From: DASQYE01 sp035940775
GTDB taxonomy: Bacteria > Acidobacteriota > Blastocatellia > Pyrinomonadales > Pyrinomonadaceae
DNA length: 64,000 bases
Direction: 5' to 3'
NCBI GenBank assembly: GCA_035940775.1
Contig: DASZEN010000024.1
Location: forward strand, 1-64,000
Shown piece after piece: positions 1 to 8,626 of the stretch. A model generated the notes under the pieces. That model was not told where the DNA came from. It searched no databases and saw only the letters and a program-made list of their open reading frames with translations. The first letter of the stretch is position 1. Each line of letters begins with the position of its first letter. Position numbers and translations under genes: made by a program.

Positions 1-360
1 CATCGAACGGTCTTCTCTCAATAACCCCAACAATAAATGCTCAGTCCCGATGTGCCGGTGCTGTAAACGATCACTTTCCTCGTGCGCATAGGCCAGCACA
101 CGCTTGGTCTCGGGCGCTAAGGGCAATTCCACACTGGTCGAGATCTTCTCCCTCAAGAGTGTGCGGCCCTCGATCTCCTTGCGAATGGCTTCGATCGATA
201 CCTGTGCGCGTGGGAAGAATCGGCCCGTCAGGCTCTTATCCTCACGCATTAAGCCCAGCAGCAGGTGCTCGGGCTCGATGGCGGGTGCGCCGAACTGGCT
301 CGCTTCGTAGCGCGCAAAGAAGATGACGCGCCGCGCTTTCTCCGTGTAGCGTTCAAACAT
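1..360 (-). CDS. clpC: ClpC-type AAA+ protease ATPase, N-terminal part (3' end outside window)
   Basis: Reverse-strand frame open from the ATG at 360 to the window edge (120 residues). It begins MFERYTEKARRVIFFAR and carries two Clp_N repeats: EPEHLLLGL near residues 30-38 and a second copy, IGTEHLLLGLLRED, near 104-117. This double Clp R domain is the N-terminal adaptor and substrate-binding module of ClpA/ClpC-type Hsp100 unfoldases, which feed substrates to ClpP. A GAAGGGA-like ribosome site lies about 12 bases upstream of the ATG. The AAA+ modules are outside the window, so ClpC is inferred from the MFERYTEKARR start typical of ClpC. A ClpA or a stand-alone Clp N-domain protein is the alternative. 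Confidence 0.85.
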   Translation of the reverse strand, partial: MFERYTEKARRVIFFARYEASQFGAPAIEPEHLLLGLMREDKSLTGRFFPRAQVSIEAIRKEIEGRTLLREKISTSVELPLAPETKRVLAYAHEESDRLQHRHIGTEHLLLGLLREDRSM

Positions 361-452
361 TTTCAGGGTCGTCCCTTCAAAGAGTCTCCTGGCCCCGGAT
401 ACTGCCTCTCGCAAAAAAGAGAGGGAGAAAAAGGTTTCCGTACGCTCTGGCT

Positions 453-1217
453 CTAGCCGCATAAAACCGATCCGCCGTTGATGTTTAAGACCTCGCCAGT
501 GATATGGCGCGCCCAGTCGCTGCACAAAAACAGTATGGGGCGGGCCACGTCGTCCGCGCTCGCCACACGCCCGAGCGGAATCTCCAGTTCTATAGATCGG
601 CGGCGCGACGCATCCCTGAAAACACCCTCCGTCATCTCCGTCAAGACCCATCCGGGCGCCACCGCGTTGACGTTTATGTTAGAGGCCGCCAACTCCGTCG
701 CCAGCGATTTGGCGAAAGCGATCTGCCCGCCCTTGGCCGCCGCATAATTGGAGTAGTTGGATTCTCCACGCTGCCCCGCCGTCGAGCTGACGATGACGAT
801 TCGACCAGAGCCCTGTCGCTTCATCTGCGTGACGCTCGCGCGGCATACCGCCCAGGTTCCCTTCAGATTGACCCGTATGACCTTCTCCCATTGCTCCTCG
901 CTCATGGAATCAACGGGCGCACCCTCCCAGACGCCCGCATTGCAGATGAGGAAATCCAGACGCCCGAAACGCTCCAAACAGGCTGAAACCAGTTGCTGCG
1001 CCTCCAACGCCTCGGCCACGTCAGCGCGCACGGCCAGCGCCTCGACGCCAAAACTTTCCGCCGCGCTCCTTGTCTCCTCAGCCGCACGCTCATCACGCAC
1101 GTAGTTTATGACGACCTGCGCCCCCATCTCTGCGAACCGCTCGACCGTCGCCCGACCAATCCCCCTTGAGCCCCCCGTCACGAGCGCGACTCGCCCTCTC
1201 AAATTCATCCCAAACAT
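453..1217 (-). CDS. SDR-family oxidoreductase (FabG-like 3-oxoacyl-ACP reductase)
   Basis: A 254-residue classical short-chain dehydrogenase. The nucleotide-binding TGGSRGIG motif lies just after the N-terminus, followed by NAG and the active-site pattern S...YAAAK; the C-terminus has the NINGG-type ending common in FabG-like enzymes. It probably reduces a keto group with NAD(P)H in the cytoplasm; the substrate cannot be told, and fatty-acid FabG, acetoacetyl-CoA reductase or a sugar dehydrogenase are all possible. The frame extends to a TTG at 1226, but ATG at 1217 has AAGGGA upstream; ATG at 1208 is another candidate. No fatty-acid genes are adjacent. Confidence 0.88.
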   Translation of the reverse strand: MFGMNLRGRVALVTGGSRGIGRATVERFAEMGAQVVINYVRDERAAEETRSAAESFGVEALAVRADVAEALEAQQLVSACLERFGRLDFLICNAGVWEGAPVDSMSEEQWEKVIRVNLKGTWAVCRASVTQMKRQGSGRIVIVSSTAGQRGESNYSNYAAAKGGQIAFAKSLATELAASNINVNAVAPGWVLTEMTEGVFRDASRRRSIELEIPLGRVASADDVARPILFLCSDWARHITGEVLNINGGSVLCG

Positions 1218-1299
1218 GATCTTCAAATCCCTTTTTTCAAGCTTCCAGGCGATGCCGCCCCTCTCGCTCTAAATCTCAAACGCGCCTCCCGGCGACCGG

Positions 1300-1318
1300 C
1301 GTTATCGGACGCTGCGGG
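1300..1318 (+). repeat. Interspersed short repeat, copy A (19-nt match to 32745-32763)
   Basis: CGTTATCGGACGCTGCGGG at this position is identical to 32745-32763. The 13-base core CGTTATCGGACGC also occurs at 45945-45957. Here it overlaps the stop codon and last codons of the amidotransferase gene on the opposite strand. A 19-base exact match is not expected by chance in 64 kb. Confidence 0.7.
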
Positions 1319-2093
1319 GGTCGCCCCTCTCCGCCACTTGATGTAGGAGCCTACCGTCAGGCGCTGCCGCCGCGAACTCTCGCGCCGCCGCCACGAATCG
1401 GCCGAAAATATTCAGAGAGAAGGCGTCCGTTTCCCAGGCTATCTCCGGATGCCATTGCACGCCCAGAGCGAAGCGACCGGGCCGCGCATCCTCCAGGGCT
1501 TCGACCAACCCATCGGCCGTCCAGGCCGTCGCCAGCAGGTCGCGTCCGACCGTCTCAATCGCCTGATGATGGTGGCTGTTGACGGGAGACTGCGTCGCGC
1601 CCGCCAGCCGCTCGAGCATGCTTCCCTCCAACAGCCGCACCCTGTGCGAGCGGCGGTCGCGCGGCGCCCCCTGCTGGTGCTTGATCGCCTCCGGCATCTG
1701 CGAGGCTATGTCCTGAATCAAGGTTCCGCCCCGCGCCACATTCAGAATTTGCATCCCGAAACAGATCGCCAGCAGCGGCATCCCGCGCCGCTCCACCTCG
1801 GCCAGTACCACTGCGTCCGTCTCGTCCTTCAAAGGCTGAACCGTGCCCAGGTGCCTTTGCGGCTCGCGCCCGTAGCGCATAGGGTCCACGTCCGAGTCGC
1901 TGCCCGGCAAAAGGATCGCGTCGAGCCCTTCCAGAGCCGCCCGTATGTAATCGGCCTTCGGGATCAGTCCGAGGTGCAGGGGTACGCCGCCCGCCGCTTC
2001 GACCGCCTCGCAATAATCCCTCCCGAGGTAGAAGCGGCCCGTCTCCATCTCCAGGCGCATCGTCAAGCCTATGCGCGGTCGCTCGTCAGGCAT
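1302..2093 (-). CDS. Class I glutamine amidotransferase-like gamma-glutamyl hydrolase (PuuD/peptidase C26 family)
   Basis: A 263-residue protein with a nucleophile elbow AICFGMQILN (catalytic Cys), the LLPGSDSDVDP loop typical of PuuD-type hydrolases, the VNSHHHQAI segment, and the His-Glu pair in GVQWHPE. The family hydrolyses gamma-glutamyl amides such as gamma-glutamyl-GABA; the substrate here is not shown by context. An in-frame TTG at 2102 exists, but ATG at 2093 has a GAGAGAG purine stretch in front. The C-terminal tail (after about residue 250) ends in GDPRSVR. It is encoded by a copy of a short repeat found elsewhere in the window (1300-1318), which also supplies the stop codon. Confidence 0.87.
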   Translation of the reverse strand: MPDERPRIGLTMRLEMETGRFYLGRDYCEAVEAAGGVPLHLGLIPKADYIRAALEGLDAILLPGSDSDVDPMRYGREPQRHLGTVQPLKDETDAVVLAEVERRGMPLLAICFGMQILNVARGGTLIQDIASQMPEAIKHQQGAPRDRRSHRVRLLEGSMLERLAGATQSPVNSHHHQAIETVGRDLLATAWTADGLVEALEDARPGRFALGVQWHPEIAWETDAFSLNIFGRFVAAAREFAAAAPDGRLLHQVAERGDPRSVR

Positions 2094-2271
2094 CTCTCTC
2101 AAAACCCCTCTCTATACGCTTCCGGAAAATCCTCTTCACCCTACGATTGTGCGCCCGTAGAGCTTCACATCATATCGCAAAAAGCTTCCGCCCGCTCGCC
2201 TCCCTTCGGCATCCTACATCGACCGGCGATCACTCTCATCTCGCGCTCAAGCGACTTTCGGCGGCGCCGCC

Positions 2272-2301
2272 TTGACTTCCCTTCACGCTAATTCCTATAG
2301 T
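2272..2301 (+). promoter_or_regulatory. Predicted sigma-70 promoter of hslVU
   Basis: TTGACT (2272-2277), an 18-base spacer and TATAGT (2296-2301). The predicted transcript would start near 2308, only about 8 bases before the hslV ATG at 2316, so the mRNA would be almost leaderless; consistent with this, no ribosome-binding sequence is seen in front of hslV. Confidence 0.65.
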
Positions 2302-2315
2302 GCTCCGTTCAGAAT

Positions 2316-2861
2316 ATGAGCGAAGAATACGGAAAAGTTCGCAGTACGACCGTACTGCTCGTGCGCCGTGGCGGCCGCGTCGCGCTCGCTGGCGACGGGC
2401 AGGTAACCCTCGGGGAAACCGTCATGAAGACGGGGGCGCGCAAGGTTCGCCGTCTCTATAATGATCGCATCCTGGCCGGATTCGCCGGAGCCACGGGCGA
2501 CGCCTTCGCGCTCCTGACGCGCTTCGAAGGAAAGCTCGAACAGTATCACGGCAATCTTGAGCGCGCCGCCATCGAGCTTAGCAAAGAGTGGCGTACGGAC
2601 AAAATCCTGCGCCACCTGGAAGCGCTGCTCGTCGTCGCCGACGAGAAAAGCTCTTTCCTGCTCTCGGGCAACGGCGATGTCATAGCGCCCGATGACGGCG
2701 TGCTCGCGATAGGCTCAGGCGGCTCCTACGCGCTGGCCGCCGCCCGCGCCCTCCTCGAACATACGGAGCTGCCCGCGGGCGAGATCGCGCGCCAGAGTAT
2801 GCGCATCGCCGGAGAGATATGCATCTATACGAACACGAACATCATCGTCGAAGAGCTTTGA
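2316..2861 (+). CDS. hslV: ATP-dependent protease subunit HslV (proteasome-like threonine peptidase)
   Basis: A 181-residue HslV/ClpQ peptidase, the proteolytic ring that works with HslU in the cytoplasm. Conserved segments include GDGQVTLGETVMK, KVRRLYND, GFAGATGDAF and the C-terminal EICIYTN...IVEEL. The catalytic N-terminal Thr aligns with T11 (RSTTVLLVRR), so ten residues would have to be removed, unlike the E. coli protein where Thr follows Met directly; no in-frame start lies closer. Short extensions are known in some HslV/CodW proteins. hslU follows directly. The promoter at 2272-2301 would make it nearly leaderless. Confidence 0.96.
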   Translation: MSEEYGKVRSTTVLLVRRGGRVALAGDGQVTLGETVMKTGARKVRRLYNDRILAGFAGATGDAFALLTRFEGKLEQYHGNLERAAIELSKEWRTDKILRHLEALLVVADEKSSFLLSGNGDVIAPDDGVLAIGSGGSYALAAARALLEHTELPAGEIARQSMRIAGEICIYTNTNIIVEEL

Positions 2862-2932
2862 AAAGCATATCCAGGTAGGTCAGGGGGCCCTATGCAACAT
2901 TGCGGCCCCTGACCGACATTCTGACATCTGAA

Positions 2933-4384
2933 ATGGTTATTTATCTTAAAGGCGAAGTGGACGAGGTGGCGCGGCTCGACGAGATGACGCCGCGCCAGAT
3001 CGTCGCCGAGCTTGATAAGCACGTCGTCGGGCAAACGGCGGCCAAGCGCGCCGTCGCCATCGCGCTCCGAAACCGCGTCCGCCGTCAGAAACTCGCGCCC
3101 GAGATGGCCGCGGACGTGATGCCCAAGAACATCATCATGATCGGCTCAACGGGCGTCGGCAAGACGGAGATCGCGCGCCGCCTCGCACGCATGTCCAGCT
3201 CCCCCTTCCTCAAAGTCGAGGCGTCAAAGTTCACCGAGGTCGGCTACGTCGGACGTGATGTCGAGAGCATGATACGCGACCTCACGGAGATCGGCGTCGA
3301 GATGACACGCGAAGAGAAGATCGAAGAGATCGCCGATCAGGCCGAACTCAACGTCGAAGAGAGAATCCTTGACCTGCTCCTGCCGCCCCCCAAATCATCT
3401 TTTTCCGGCAACTACTTCGACTTCGACGAGGCTGAGAGCAGCGAGACGGAAGAAGAAGCCGCGCCGCCCGCCCCCGCTTCTTCTGCGACGCGCGACGATA
3501 ATTTTCAACGCACGCGCGAGAAGCTGCGCGAGCGCCTTCGCGCCGGAAAACTTGAGAACCGTCTTGTCGAGATAGAGGTGCGCGAGAAGAGCTTTCCGAC
3601 CATAGAGCTGGCCGGGCCCCAGGGCATAGAAGAGATGGGCATCAACATGAAGGATATGCTCGGCAATCTCTTCCAGGGACGCACCAAGCGGCGCAAGATG
3701 CGTATCGACGAGGCCATGGAATACCTTATGCAGGAAGAGGAGGAACGCCTCATAGACATGGACACGGTCGCCCGCGCCGCCCTTGAGCGCGTCGAGTCCT
3801 CCGGCATCATCTTCCTCGACGAGCTGGATAAGATCGCCGGGCGCGAATCCGGCTCGGGCCCTGACGTTTCGCGCGAGGGCGTGCAGCGCGACATTCTCCC
3901 CATCGTCGAAGGCACCACCGTTAATACTCGCTACGGGATGGTGCGCACAGATCACATCCTGTTCATCGCCGCAGGCGCCTTTCACGTCTCCAAGCCCTCG
4001 GATCTGATCCCCGAGCTACAGGGCCGCTTTCCCATTCGCGTCGAGCTTGAATCGCTCACCGTAGAGGATTTCAAGCGCATCCTGACAGAGCCCAAGAACG
4101 CGCTCATCAAACAGTACTGCGCCCTTATGGAGACCGAAGGCGTCGAGCTTCTTTTCACGGACGACGCCATCGACGCGGTCGCCAACTTCGCCGCCCAGGT
4201 CAACCAGCAGACTGAAGATATAGGCGCGCGCCGCCTGCATACGATCATGGAGAAACTGCTCGATGAGATCAGTTTTCAGGGCCCTGATCTGGAGCCCAAG
4301 CAGCAGCGCATAGATTCTGTTTACGTCAACAATATGCTGGCCGAGACGGTCAGGGATCAAGACCTCAGCCGATATATCTTATGA
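2933..4384 (+). CDS. hslU: ATP-dependent protease ATPase subunit HslU
   Basis: AAA+ unfoldase partner of HslV. From ATG 2933 it is 483 residues. The typical HslU core starts at MTPRQIVAELDKHVVGQ (residue 17 on), followed by Walker A GSTGVGKT, the GYVGRDVESMIRDL segment, the long I-domain with an acidic, Ala/Pro-rich stretch (about 155-190), Walker B FLDELDKIAG, and the sensor/C-terminal ATPase region with EDIGARRLHTIMEKLL. The frame is open to a TTG at 2900; ATG 2933 or ATG 2981 (matching the E. coli start) are more likely. It lies 71 bases after hslV and overlaps the next gene by ATGA. Confidence 0.96.
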   Translation: MVIYLKGEVDEVARLDEMTPRQIVAELDKHVVGQTAAKRAVAIALRNRVRRQKLAPEMAADVMPKNIIMIGSTGVGKTEIARRLARMSSSPFLKVEASKFTEVGYVGRDVESMIRDLTEIGVEMTREEKIEEIADQAELNVEERILDLLLPPPKSSFSGNYFDFDEAESSETEEEAAPPAPASSATRDDNFQRTREKLRERLRAGKLENRLVEIEVREKSFPTIELAGPQGIEEMGINMKDMLGNLFQGRTKRRKMRIDEAMEYLMQEEEERLIDMDTVARAALERVESSGIIFLDELDKIAGRESGSGPDVSREGVQRDILPIVEGTTVNTRYGMVRTDHILFIAAGAFHVSKPSDLIPELQGRFPIRVELESLTVEDFKRILTEPKNALIKQYCALMETEGVELLFTDDAIDAVANFAAQVNQQTEDIGARRLHTIMEKLLDEISFQGPDLEPKQQRIDSVYVNNMLAETVRDQDLSRYIL

Positions 4385-5511
4385 AGGAAAAAGGGGAAAG
4401 CGGAACGGAGAAAGGGAGTATCAAAAGGTTCTTTCTTTTTTTTACCTTTTGCCTTTTTGCTTTTTCCCTGGCGTTCGCGGCCTGCGGCAAACGTCGCCAG
4501 CCGCTCCCTCCCGTAGAGCGTATTCCGCAGCGCACAGAGTTACTCTCGGGCGCGCAGCGCGGCAATCAGGTCATCCTAAGCTGGCCCGCGCCGCAGCGTA
4601 ACGCGCCCGCCGGGAGCGTCCAGAGCATTCGCCGCATAGACATCTATCGCCTCGCCGAAACGCCCGACGCCCCTCTGCCCCTGACCGAAGACGAGTTCTC
4701 GGCGCGCTCCACACTCATTGGCTCCGTCACCTTCGAGACCATTCAGAATGGCGGCGATACCCTGACCTACATAGACACGCTGGAGTTGGCCGGGCAACCC
4801 ACCCGGCTGCGCTACGCCCTGCGATACGTCAACGCTTCGGGCCAGCGCGCCTCCTTCTCGAATTTTCTGCTGATCGAACCGGCGGCGCGCATCGCCGAGC
4901 CCCCGACAATTCTTTCCCCTGCGGCCGAGACCGAAAACGCCATCACCATCAGTTGGCGGCCGCCCGTCGCCAATATAGACGGCTCGACGCCCGTCAATCT
5001 TCTGGGCTACAACGTCTATCGCGTCTCGCAGTCGCAGACCGAGATCGGACAGACGCCCATTAACTCCTCGCTCATCACCTCGACCGAGTATGTCGATAAG
5101 AGCTTTCAGTTCGGCGAGCACTACAACTACATAGCACGCTCCGTCTCCCTGGGCACGGGCGGCTCGCAGGTCGAGAGCCTGAACTCGAACGTCGTCGCCG
5201 TCTCCCCAAGGGATGTCTATCCGCCCTCTGCTCCTGCCAACATCACCGCCAACGCCGCGCCCGGTCGCGTCTCCCTGTTCTTCCCGGCCAACCCTGAGCG
5301 CGATGTCGCGGGCTATAATATTTATCGTTCGACAGACCCGAACCTGCCGCCTGGACAGTGGACGAAGCTGACGGACGCGCCCCTTGCGCGCACGACTTTT
5401 CAGGACGAGAATGTTGAATCCGGGAAAAAATACTATTATTACCTGACGGCAGTGGATGCCTCCGGCAACGTGAGCTTACCCTCCGAGGTCGTCTCGGAAA
5501 CCGTCCCGTAA
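4381..5511 (+). CDS. Lipoprotein with fibronectin type III domains
   Basis: A 376-residue predicted lipoprotein: basic N-terminus, hydrophobic stretch 17-34 and lipobox AFAAC with the lipidated Cys at 35. The rest shows repeated Fn3-like beta sandwiches, with ILSWPAPQRN, ISWRPP and a last one around VSLFFPANPERDVAGYNIYRS ending in VDASGNVSLPSE. The ATG overlaps the hslU stop (ATGA), implying translational coupling to hslVU, although a secreted adhesive or scaffold lipoprotein has no evident link to the protease. The binding partner is unknown. Confidence 0.85.
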   Translation: MKEKGESGTEKGSIKRFFLFFTFCLFAFSLAFAACGKRRQPLPPVERIPQRTELLSGAQRGNQVILSWPAPQRNAPAGSVQSIRRIDIYRLAETPDAPLPLTEDEFSARSTLIGSVTFETIQNGGDTLTYIDTLELAGQPTRLRYALRYVNASGQRASFSNFLLIEPAARIAEPPTILSPAAETENAITISWRPPVANIDGSTPVNLLGYNVYRVSQSQTEIGQTPINSSLITSTEYVDKSFQFGEHYNYIARSVSLGTGGSQVESLNSNVVAVSPRDVYPPSAPANITANAAPGRVSLFFPANPERDVAGYNIYRSTDPNLPPGQWTKLTDAPLARTTFQDENVESGKKYYYYLTAVDASGNVSLPSEVVSETVP

Positions 5512-5521
5512 CGCTTTTTTT

Positions 5522-6316
5522 ATGAAACTCTGCCGCTTCCAGCACAAGGATTTTTTCGCACCGCACTACGGCATGATCGAGGGCGATTATGTGCGGGCGC
5601 TGCTCGACGCAGACGCCTTCGGCAGTCGCCCGCGCGCCCGCGCCGATAAGATTCCCCTTAGCCAAGTCACAATCATCGCGCCCGTCGCTCCCTCGAAGAT
5701 CGTCTGCGTCGGGCGCAACTACAGAGAGCACGCCGCAGAGCTTGGCAACCCCCTGCCGAAAGAGCCGCTGCTCTTTCTAAAGGCCCCCTCGGCCATCATC
5801 GCCTCCGGCGAGAAGATACACCTGCCGCCTGAATCCTCTCAGGTAGAGCACGAAGGAGAACTCGGGGTCGTTATCGGACGCACGGCGTGCCGTATCCCTC
5901 AAACTGACGATCCGTTGTCCTATGCACTGGGCTACACCTGCGTCAACGATGTCACGGCGCGCGACCTCCAACGCAAGGATGTGCAGTTCACGCGCGCCAA
6001 ATCTTTCGACACCTTCTGCCCCGTGGGCCCAATCATCTCAACGGATATCGACCCTCTGGATGCGGAAGTGACGACGCGCCTCAACGGGCAGGTCAAACAA
6101 CAGGCGCGCACAAGCGCCATGGCCTTCAATGTATCTATGCTCCTGCGCTACATCTCCCATGCGATGACGCTCTATCCCGGAGACCTCATCGCGACCGGCA
6201 CTCCAGCCGGAGTCTCGACCATGAAGCCGGGCGATGTCGTAGAGGTTGAGATCGACGGCGTAGGTGTGCTGCGTAACGAGGTCAGCTCGGCCGTGTGCGC
6301 GCCTGACTCAGCATAG
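5522..6316 (+). CDS. Fumarylacetoacetate hydrolase (FAH) family protein
   Basis: 264 residues; the FAH fold is shown by KIVCVGRNYREHAAELG, LFLKAPSAI, the metal-binding EHEGELGVVIG and NDVTARDLQ, KSFDTFCPVGP and a C-terminal GDLIATGTPAGV. The family cleaves or decarboxylates 2-oxo acids with Mg2+ (acylpyruvases, 2-hydroxyhepta-2,4-diene-1,7-dioate isomerase, oxaloacetate decarboxylase); the exact substrate cannot be told. An N-terminal beta domain of about 60 residues precedes the catalytic part, as in YisK/HpcE-type members. It starts 10 bases after the lipoprotein gene. Confidence 0.92.
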   Translation: MKLCRFQHKDFFAPHYGMIEGDYVRALLDADAFGSRPRARADKIPLSQVTIIAPVAPSKIVCVGRNYREHAAELGNPLPKEPLLFLKAPSAIIASGEKIHLPPESSQVEHEGELGVVIGRTACRIPQTDDPLSYALGYTCVNDVTARDLQRKDVQFTRAKSFDTFCPVGPIISTDIDPLDAEVTTRLNGQVKQQARTSAMAFNVSMLLRYISHAMTLYPGDLIATGTPAGVSTMKPGDVVEVEIDGVGVLRNEVSSAVCAPDSA

Positions 6317-6399
6317 GCTTTAAGAAAGAGGAGCGTGCCTCGACGGCTGCGCTCTCTTTCCGGTTTTGTGGTTTTCGGCAAAGGAAGGAGACAGCAAGC

Positions 6400-7047
6400 A
6401 TGAAGTTTTTTCTGGATACGGCCAATTTAAATGAGATACGCGAGGGCGCGGAGCTGGGCCTGATCGACGGCGTGACGACCAACCCCTCGCTCGTCGCCAA
6501 GGAGGGCAATGTTGATTTCAAGCAGCACATCGCCGCCATCTGCGAGATAGTCGAGGGCGATGTCTCTGCCGAAGTCACCAGCCTGGACCTGGAAGGGATG
6601 CTGCGCGAGGGCCGCGAATATGCGCGTATCGCGCCCAACGTCGTCGTCAAGTGCCCGCTGACACGCGACGGATTGAAAGCCACTCGAAAGTTGACGGACG
6701 AGGGCACGAAGGTCAACGTGACGCTCTGCTTCTCGGCCGCGCAGGCCATTCTCGCAGCCAAAGCGGGGGCCGCCTACATCAGCCCCTTCATAGGCCGCCT
6801 CGACGACGTGGGCCAAAACGGTCTTGAGCTTCTGGCCGAGATAGTGGAAATCTATGACAACTACGATTGGAAGACGCAGGTCTTGGCCGCGAGCATTCGC
6901 CATCCGATCCACGTCGTCGAAGCGGCGCGCATGGGCGCGGATGTGGCGACGATGCCTTTCAAGGTCATCGACCAGCTTATGAAGCATCCGCTCACGGACA
7001 AGGGCCTGGATCAATTTCTGGCCGACTGGCGCAAGAGCGGGCGATAA
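6400..7047 (+). CDS. tal: Transaldolase / fructose-6-phosphate aldolase-like
   Basis: A 215-residue short transaldolase (TalC/FSA type) of the usual length. It starts MKFFLDTANLNEIREG and has DGVTTNPSL, the Schiff-base lysine K84 in VVVKCPLTRDG, ISPFIGRLDD, and the phosphate-binding AASIRHP. It transfers dihydroxyacetone units in the non-oxidative pentose phosphate pathway, or acts as fructose-6-phosphate aldolase; sequence alone does not separate the two. A strong AAGGAAGGAG ribosome site precedes the ATG. Confidence 0.94.
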   Translation: MKFFLDTANLNEIREGAELGLIDGVTTNPSLVAKEGNVDFKQHIAAICEIVEGDVSAEVTSLDLEGMLREGREYARIAPNVVVKCPLTRDGLKATRKLTDEGTKVNVTLCFSAAQAILAAKAGAAYISPFIGRLDDVGQNGLELLAEIVEIYDNYDWKTQVLAASIRHPIHVVEAARMGADVATMPFKVIDQLMKHPLTDKGLDQFLADWRKSGR

Positions 7048-7111
7048 CTTTCTTCTTCGTGCGGGCGAACCGTGGAGAGCGTGCGATTTTTCTTGACCGG
7101 CCGAAATCCTT

Positions 7112-8095
7112 TTGAACCAGGAATCGCAAATCTACGCTCACTCGTCGCAGGCGGCCGAAGACGTAATCTCGGCGCGCTCGCTCTCGAAACTTTACGCGGC
7201 GGGCGTGCGCGCCGTGGACGATATAGATTTCAGCGTGCGGCGCGGCGAGACCTTCGGGCTGCTGGGGCCCAACGGCGCGGGCAAATCCACGACCATGCGC
7301 ATGATCGCCTGTCGCACGCCGCCCTCTTCCGGTCAACTCTTCGTAGAGGGCATAGATGTCCGTGAAAATCCCCGCCGCGTGCGCTCTCTGATCGGCGTCG
7401 TCCCGCAGGACAATAACCTCGACCCGGATTTGAACGTCCGCCAGAACCTGCTGGTCTATGCGCGTTACTACGGCCTGCCCCGCCCCCTAGCCCAAAAGCG
7501 CTGCGACGAGTTGCTGCGTTTCTCCGGGCTCGTCAATCGCAGCCGGGCGCGTATCGATGAGCTTTCCGGGGGCATGAAGCGACGCCTCATGATCGCGCGC
7601 GCGCTCATACACCAGCCGCGCCTGCTCGTACTGGACGAGCCGACCACGGGGCTCGACCCGCAGGTTCGACAGGAGATTTGGCAGCGCCTTGAAGAACTCA
7701 GACGACAGAGCGGCGTCACCATTCTGCTCTCGACACATTACATGGAAGAGGCCGAGAAGCTGTGCGAGCGGCTGCTGGTCATTGATCGCGGACGTATCCT
7801 GGCGACGGGCGAGCCGCGCCAGCTTGTACGCTCGCGCGTCTCCCGCTACGCGCTCGAAGTGCGCGACGTAGACCCTTCGACGGGCGCGCTTCTTCTAAAC
7901 GCGCCCGGCGTCAGCGCCGTCGAAAGAGGCGGCGCGCATTTCTACTTCGCGGCCACACCCGAACACCTGACCCCGCTCATGAAACGCTACGAGGGACGGC
8001 GTATGCTCATTCGCCCGTCGAACCTCGAGGATGTCTTTCTACAGCTCGTGGGCCGGGACGGAGGCGGCGAGGAGCAGGAAGGAGCGCCCCTTTAG
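7112..8095 (+). CDS. ABC transporter ATP-binding protein (DrrA/NodI type)
   Basis: 327 residues with Walker A LLGPNGAGKST, Q-loop VPQDNNLDPD, signature LSGGMKRRL, Walker B LLVLDEPTTGLD and switch His in LSTHYMEEAE. The C-terminal 90 residues are the accessory domain seen in DrrA/CcmA exporters (SNLEDVFLQL). The start is TTG at 7112; no closer ATG precedes the ATPase core. It pairs with the ABC-2 permease at 8627 to export a drug, lipid or polysaccharide. The stop codon shares one base with the GTG of the DUF402 gene, which separates the two transporter subunits. Confidence 0.93.
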   Translation: MNQESQIYAHSSQAAEDVISARSLSKLYAAGVRAVDDIDFSVRRGETFGLLGPNGAGKSTTMRMIACRTPPSSGQLFVEGIDVRENPRRVRSLIGVVPQDNNLDPDLNVRQNLLVYARYYGLPRPLAQKRCDELLRFSGLVNRSRARIDELSGGMKRRLMIARALIHQPRLLVLDEPTTGLDPQVRQEIWQRLEELRRQSGVTILLSTHYMEEAEKLCERLLVIDRGRILATGEPRQLVRSRVSRYALEVRDVDPSTGALLLNAPGVSAVERGGAHFYFAATPEHLTPLMKRYEGRRMLIRPSNLEDVFLQLVGRDGGGEEQEGAPL

Positions 8096-8616
8096 TGAGC
8101 GGATTGAACGAGGCCGAGGCGACGGTGGCTGAGGATCAACAGGAGGTCATCGTCCGCGCCTGTAAGTTTGACGGCGCGGAGCATAGACGCTGGCGCGCCC
8201 GGCTGCTGAGCCGCGACGCCTCCCTGCTCGTGCTCGACGCCAGATTTGAAGACGAGATACGCCACGCCCTGCTCGGCACGCTGCGGCGCGGAACCCTGAG
8301 CGTCGAGTATTACTGGCTTGATCGTTGGTACAACGTTTTCCGCTTTCACGAGCCGACGGGCGAGTTGCGAAACTACTACTGCAATGTCAACGTCCCGCCG
8401 ACTTTTGACGGTCGCGTTCTGAGCTACGTAGACCTTGACATGGATATACTGGTCGCGCCCGATCTCTCCTACAGCATAGTCGATGAAGACGAGTTCGAGG
8501 CCAACGCCGCGCTCTTCGATTACCCTTTGCACGTACGCGAGCGTGCGCAAAATGCTCTGGCCGAGCTGGTCTCGATGATCGAAGCGCGCCGTTTCCCTTT
8601 CAACCACGGGCTCTGA
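8095..8616 (+). CDS. DUF402 domain protein (FomD-like phosphatase fold)
   Basis: 173 residues. The DUF402 core is recognisable: WYNVFRFHEPTGELRNYYCNVNVPP, followed by SYVDLDMDILVAPD and the conserved Asp/Glu run VDEDEFEANA. Family members such as FomD and related proteins hydrolyse nucleotide phosphoesters with divalent metals. It begins with GTG overlapping the previous stop by one base, so it is translated with the ABC transporter. A role in making or activating the exported substrate is possible but unproven. Confidence 0.85.
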   Translation: MSGLNEAEATVAEDQQEVIVRACKFDGAEHRRWRARLLSRDASLLVLDARFEDEIRHALLGTLRRGTLSVEYYWLDRWYNVFRFHEPTGELRNYYCNVNVPPTFDGRVLSYVDLDMDILVAPDLSYSIVDEDEFEANAALFDYPLHVRERAQNALAELVSMIEARRFPFNHGL

Positions 8617-8626
8617 AATAGTTTGT

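Noticed and set aside
3395..3985. Minus-strand frame opposite the HslU I-domain
   Set aside because: Antisense shadow of a strongly conserved gene; no promoter or ribosome site.
5862..5881. TCGGGGTCGTTATCGGACGC in the FAH gene, 19 of 20 bases like the interspersed repeat
   Set aside because: It encodes the family-conserved LGVVIGR segment that contributes to the metal site, so selection on the protein explains it better than repeat insertion.
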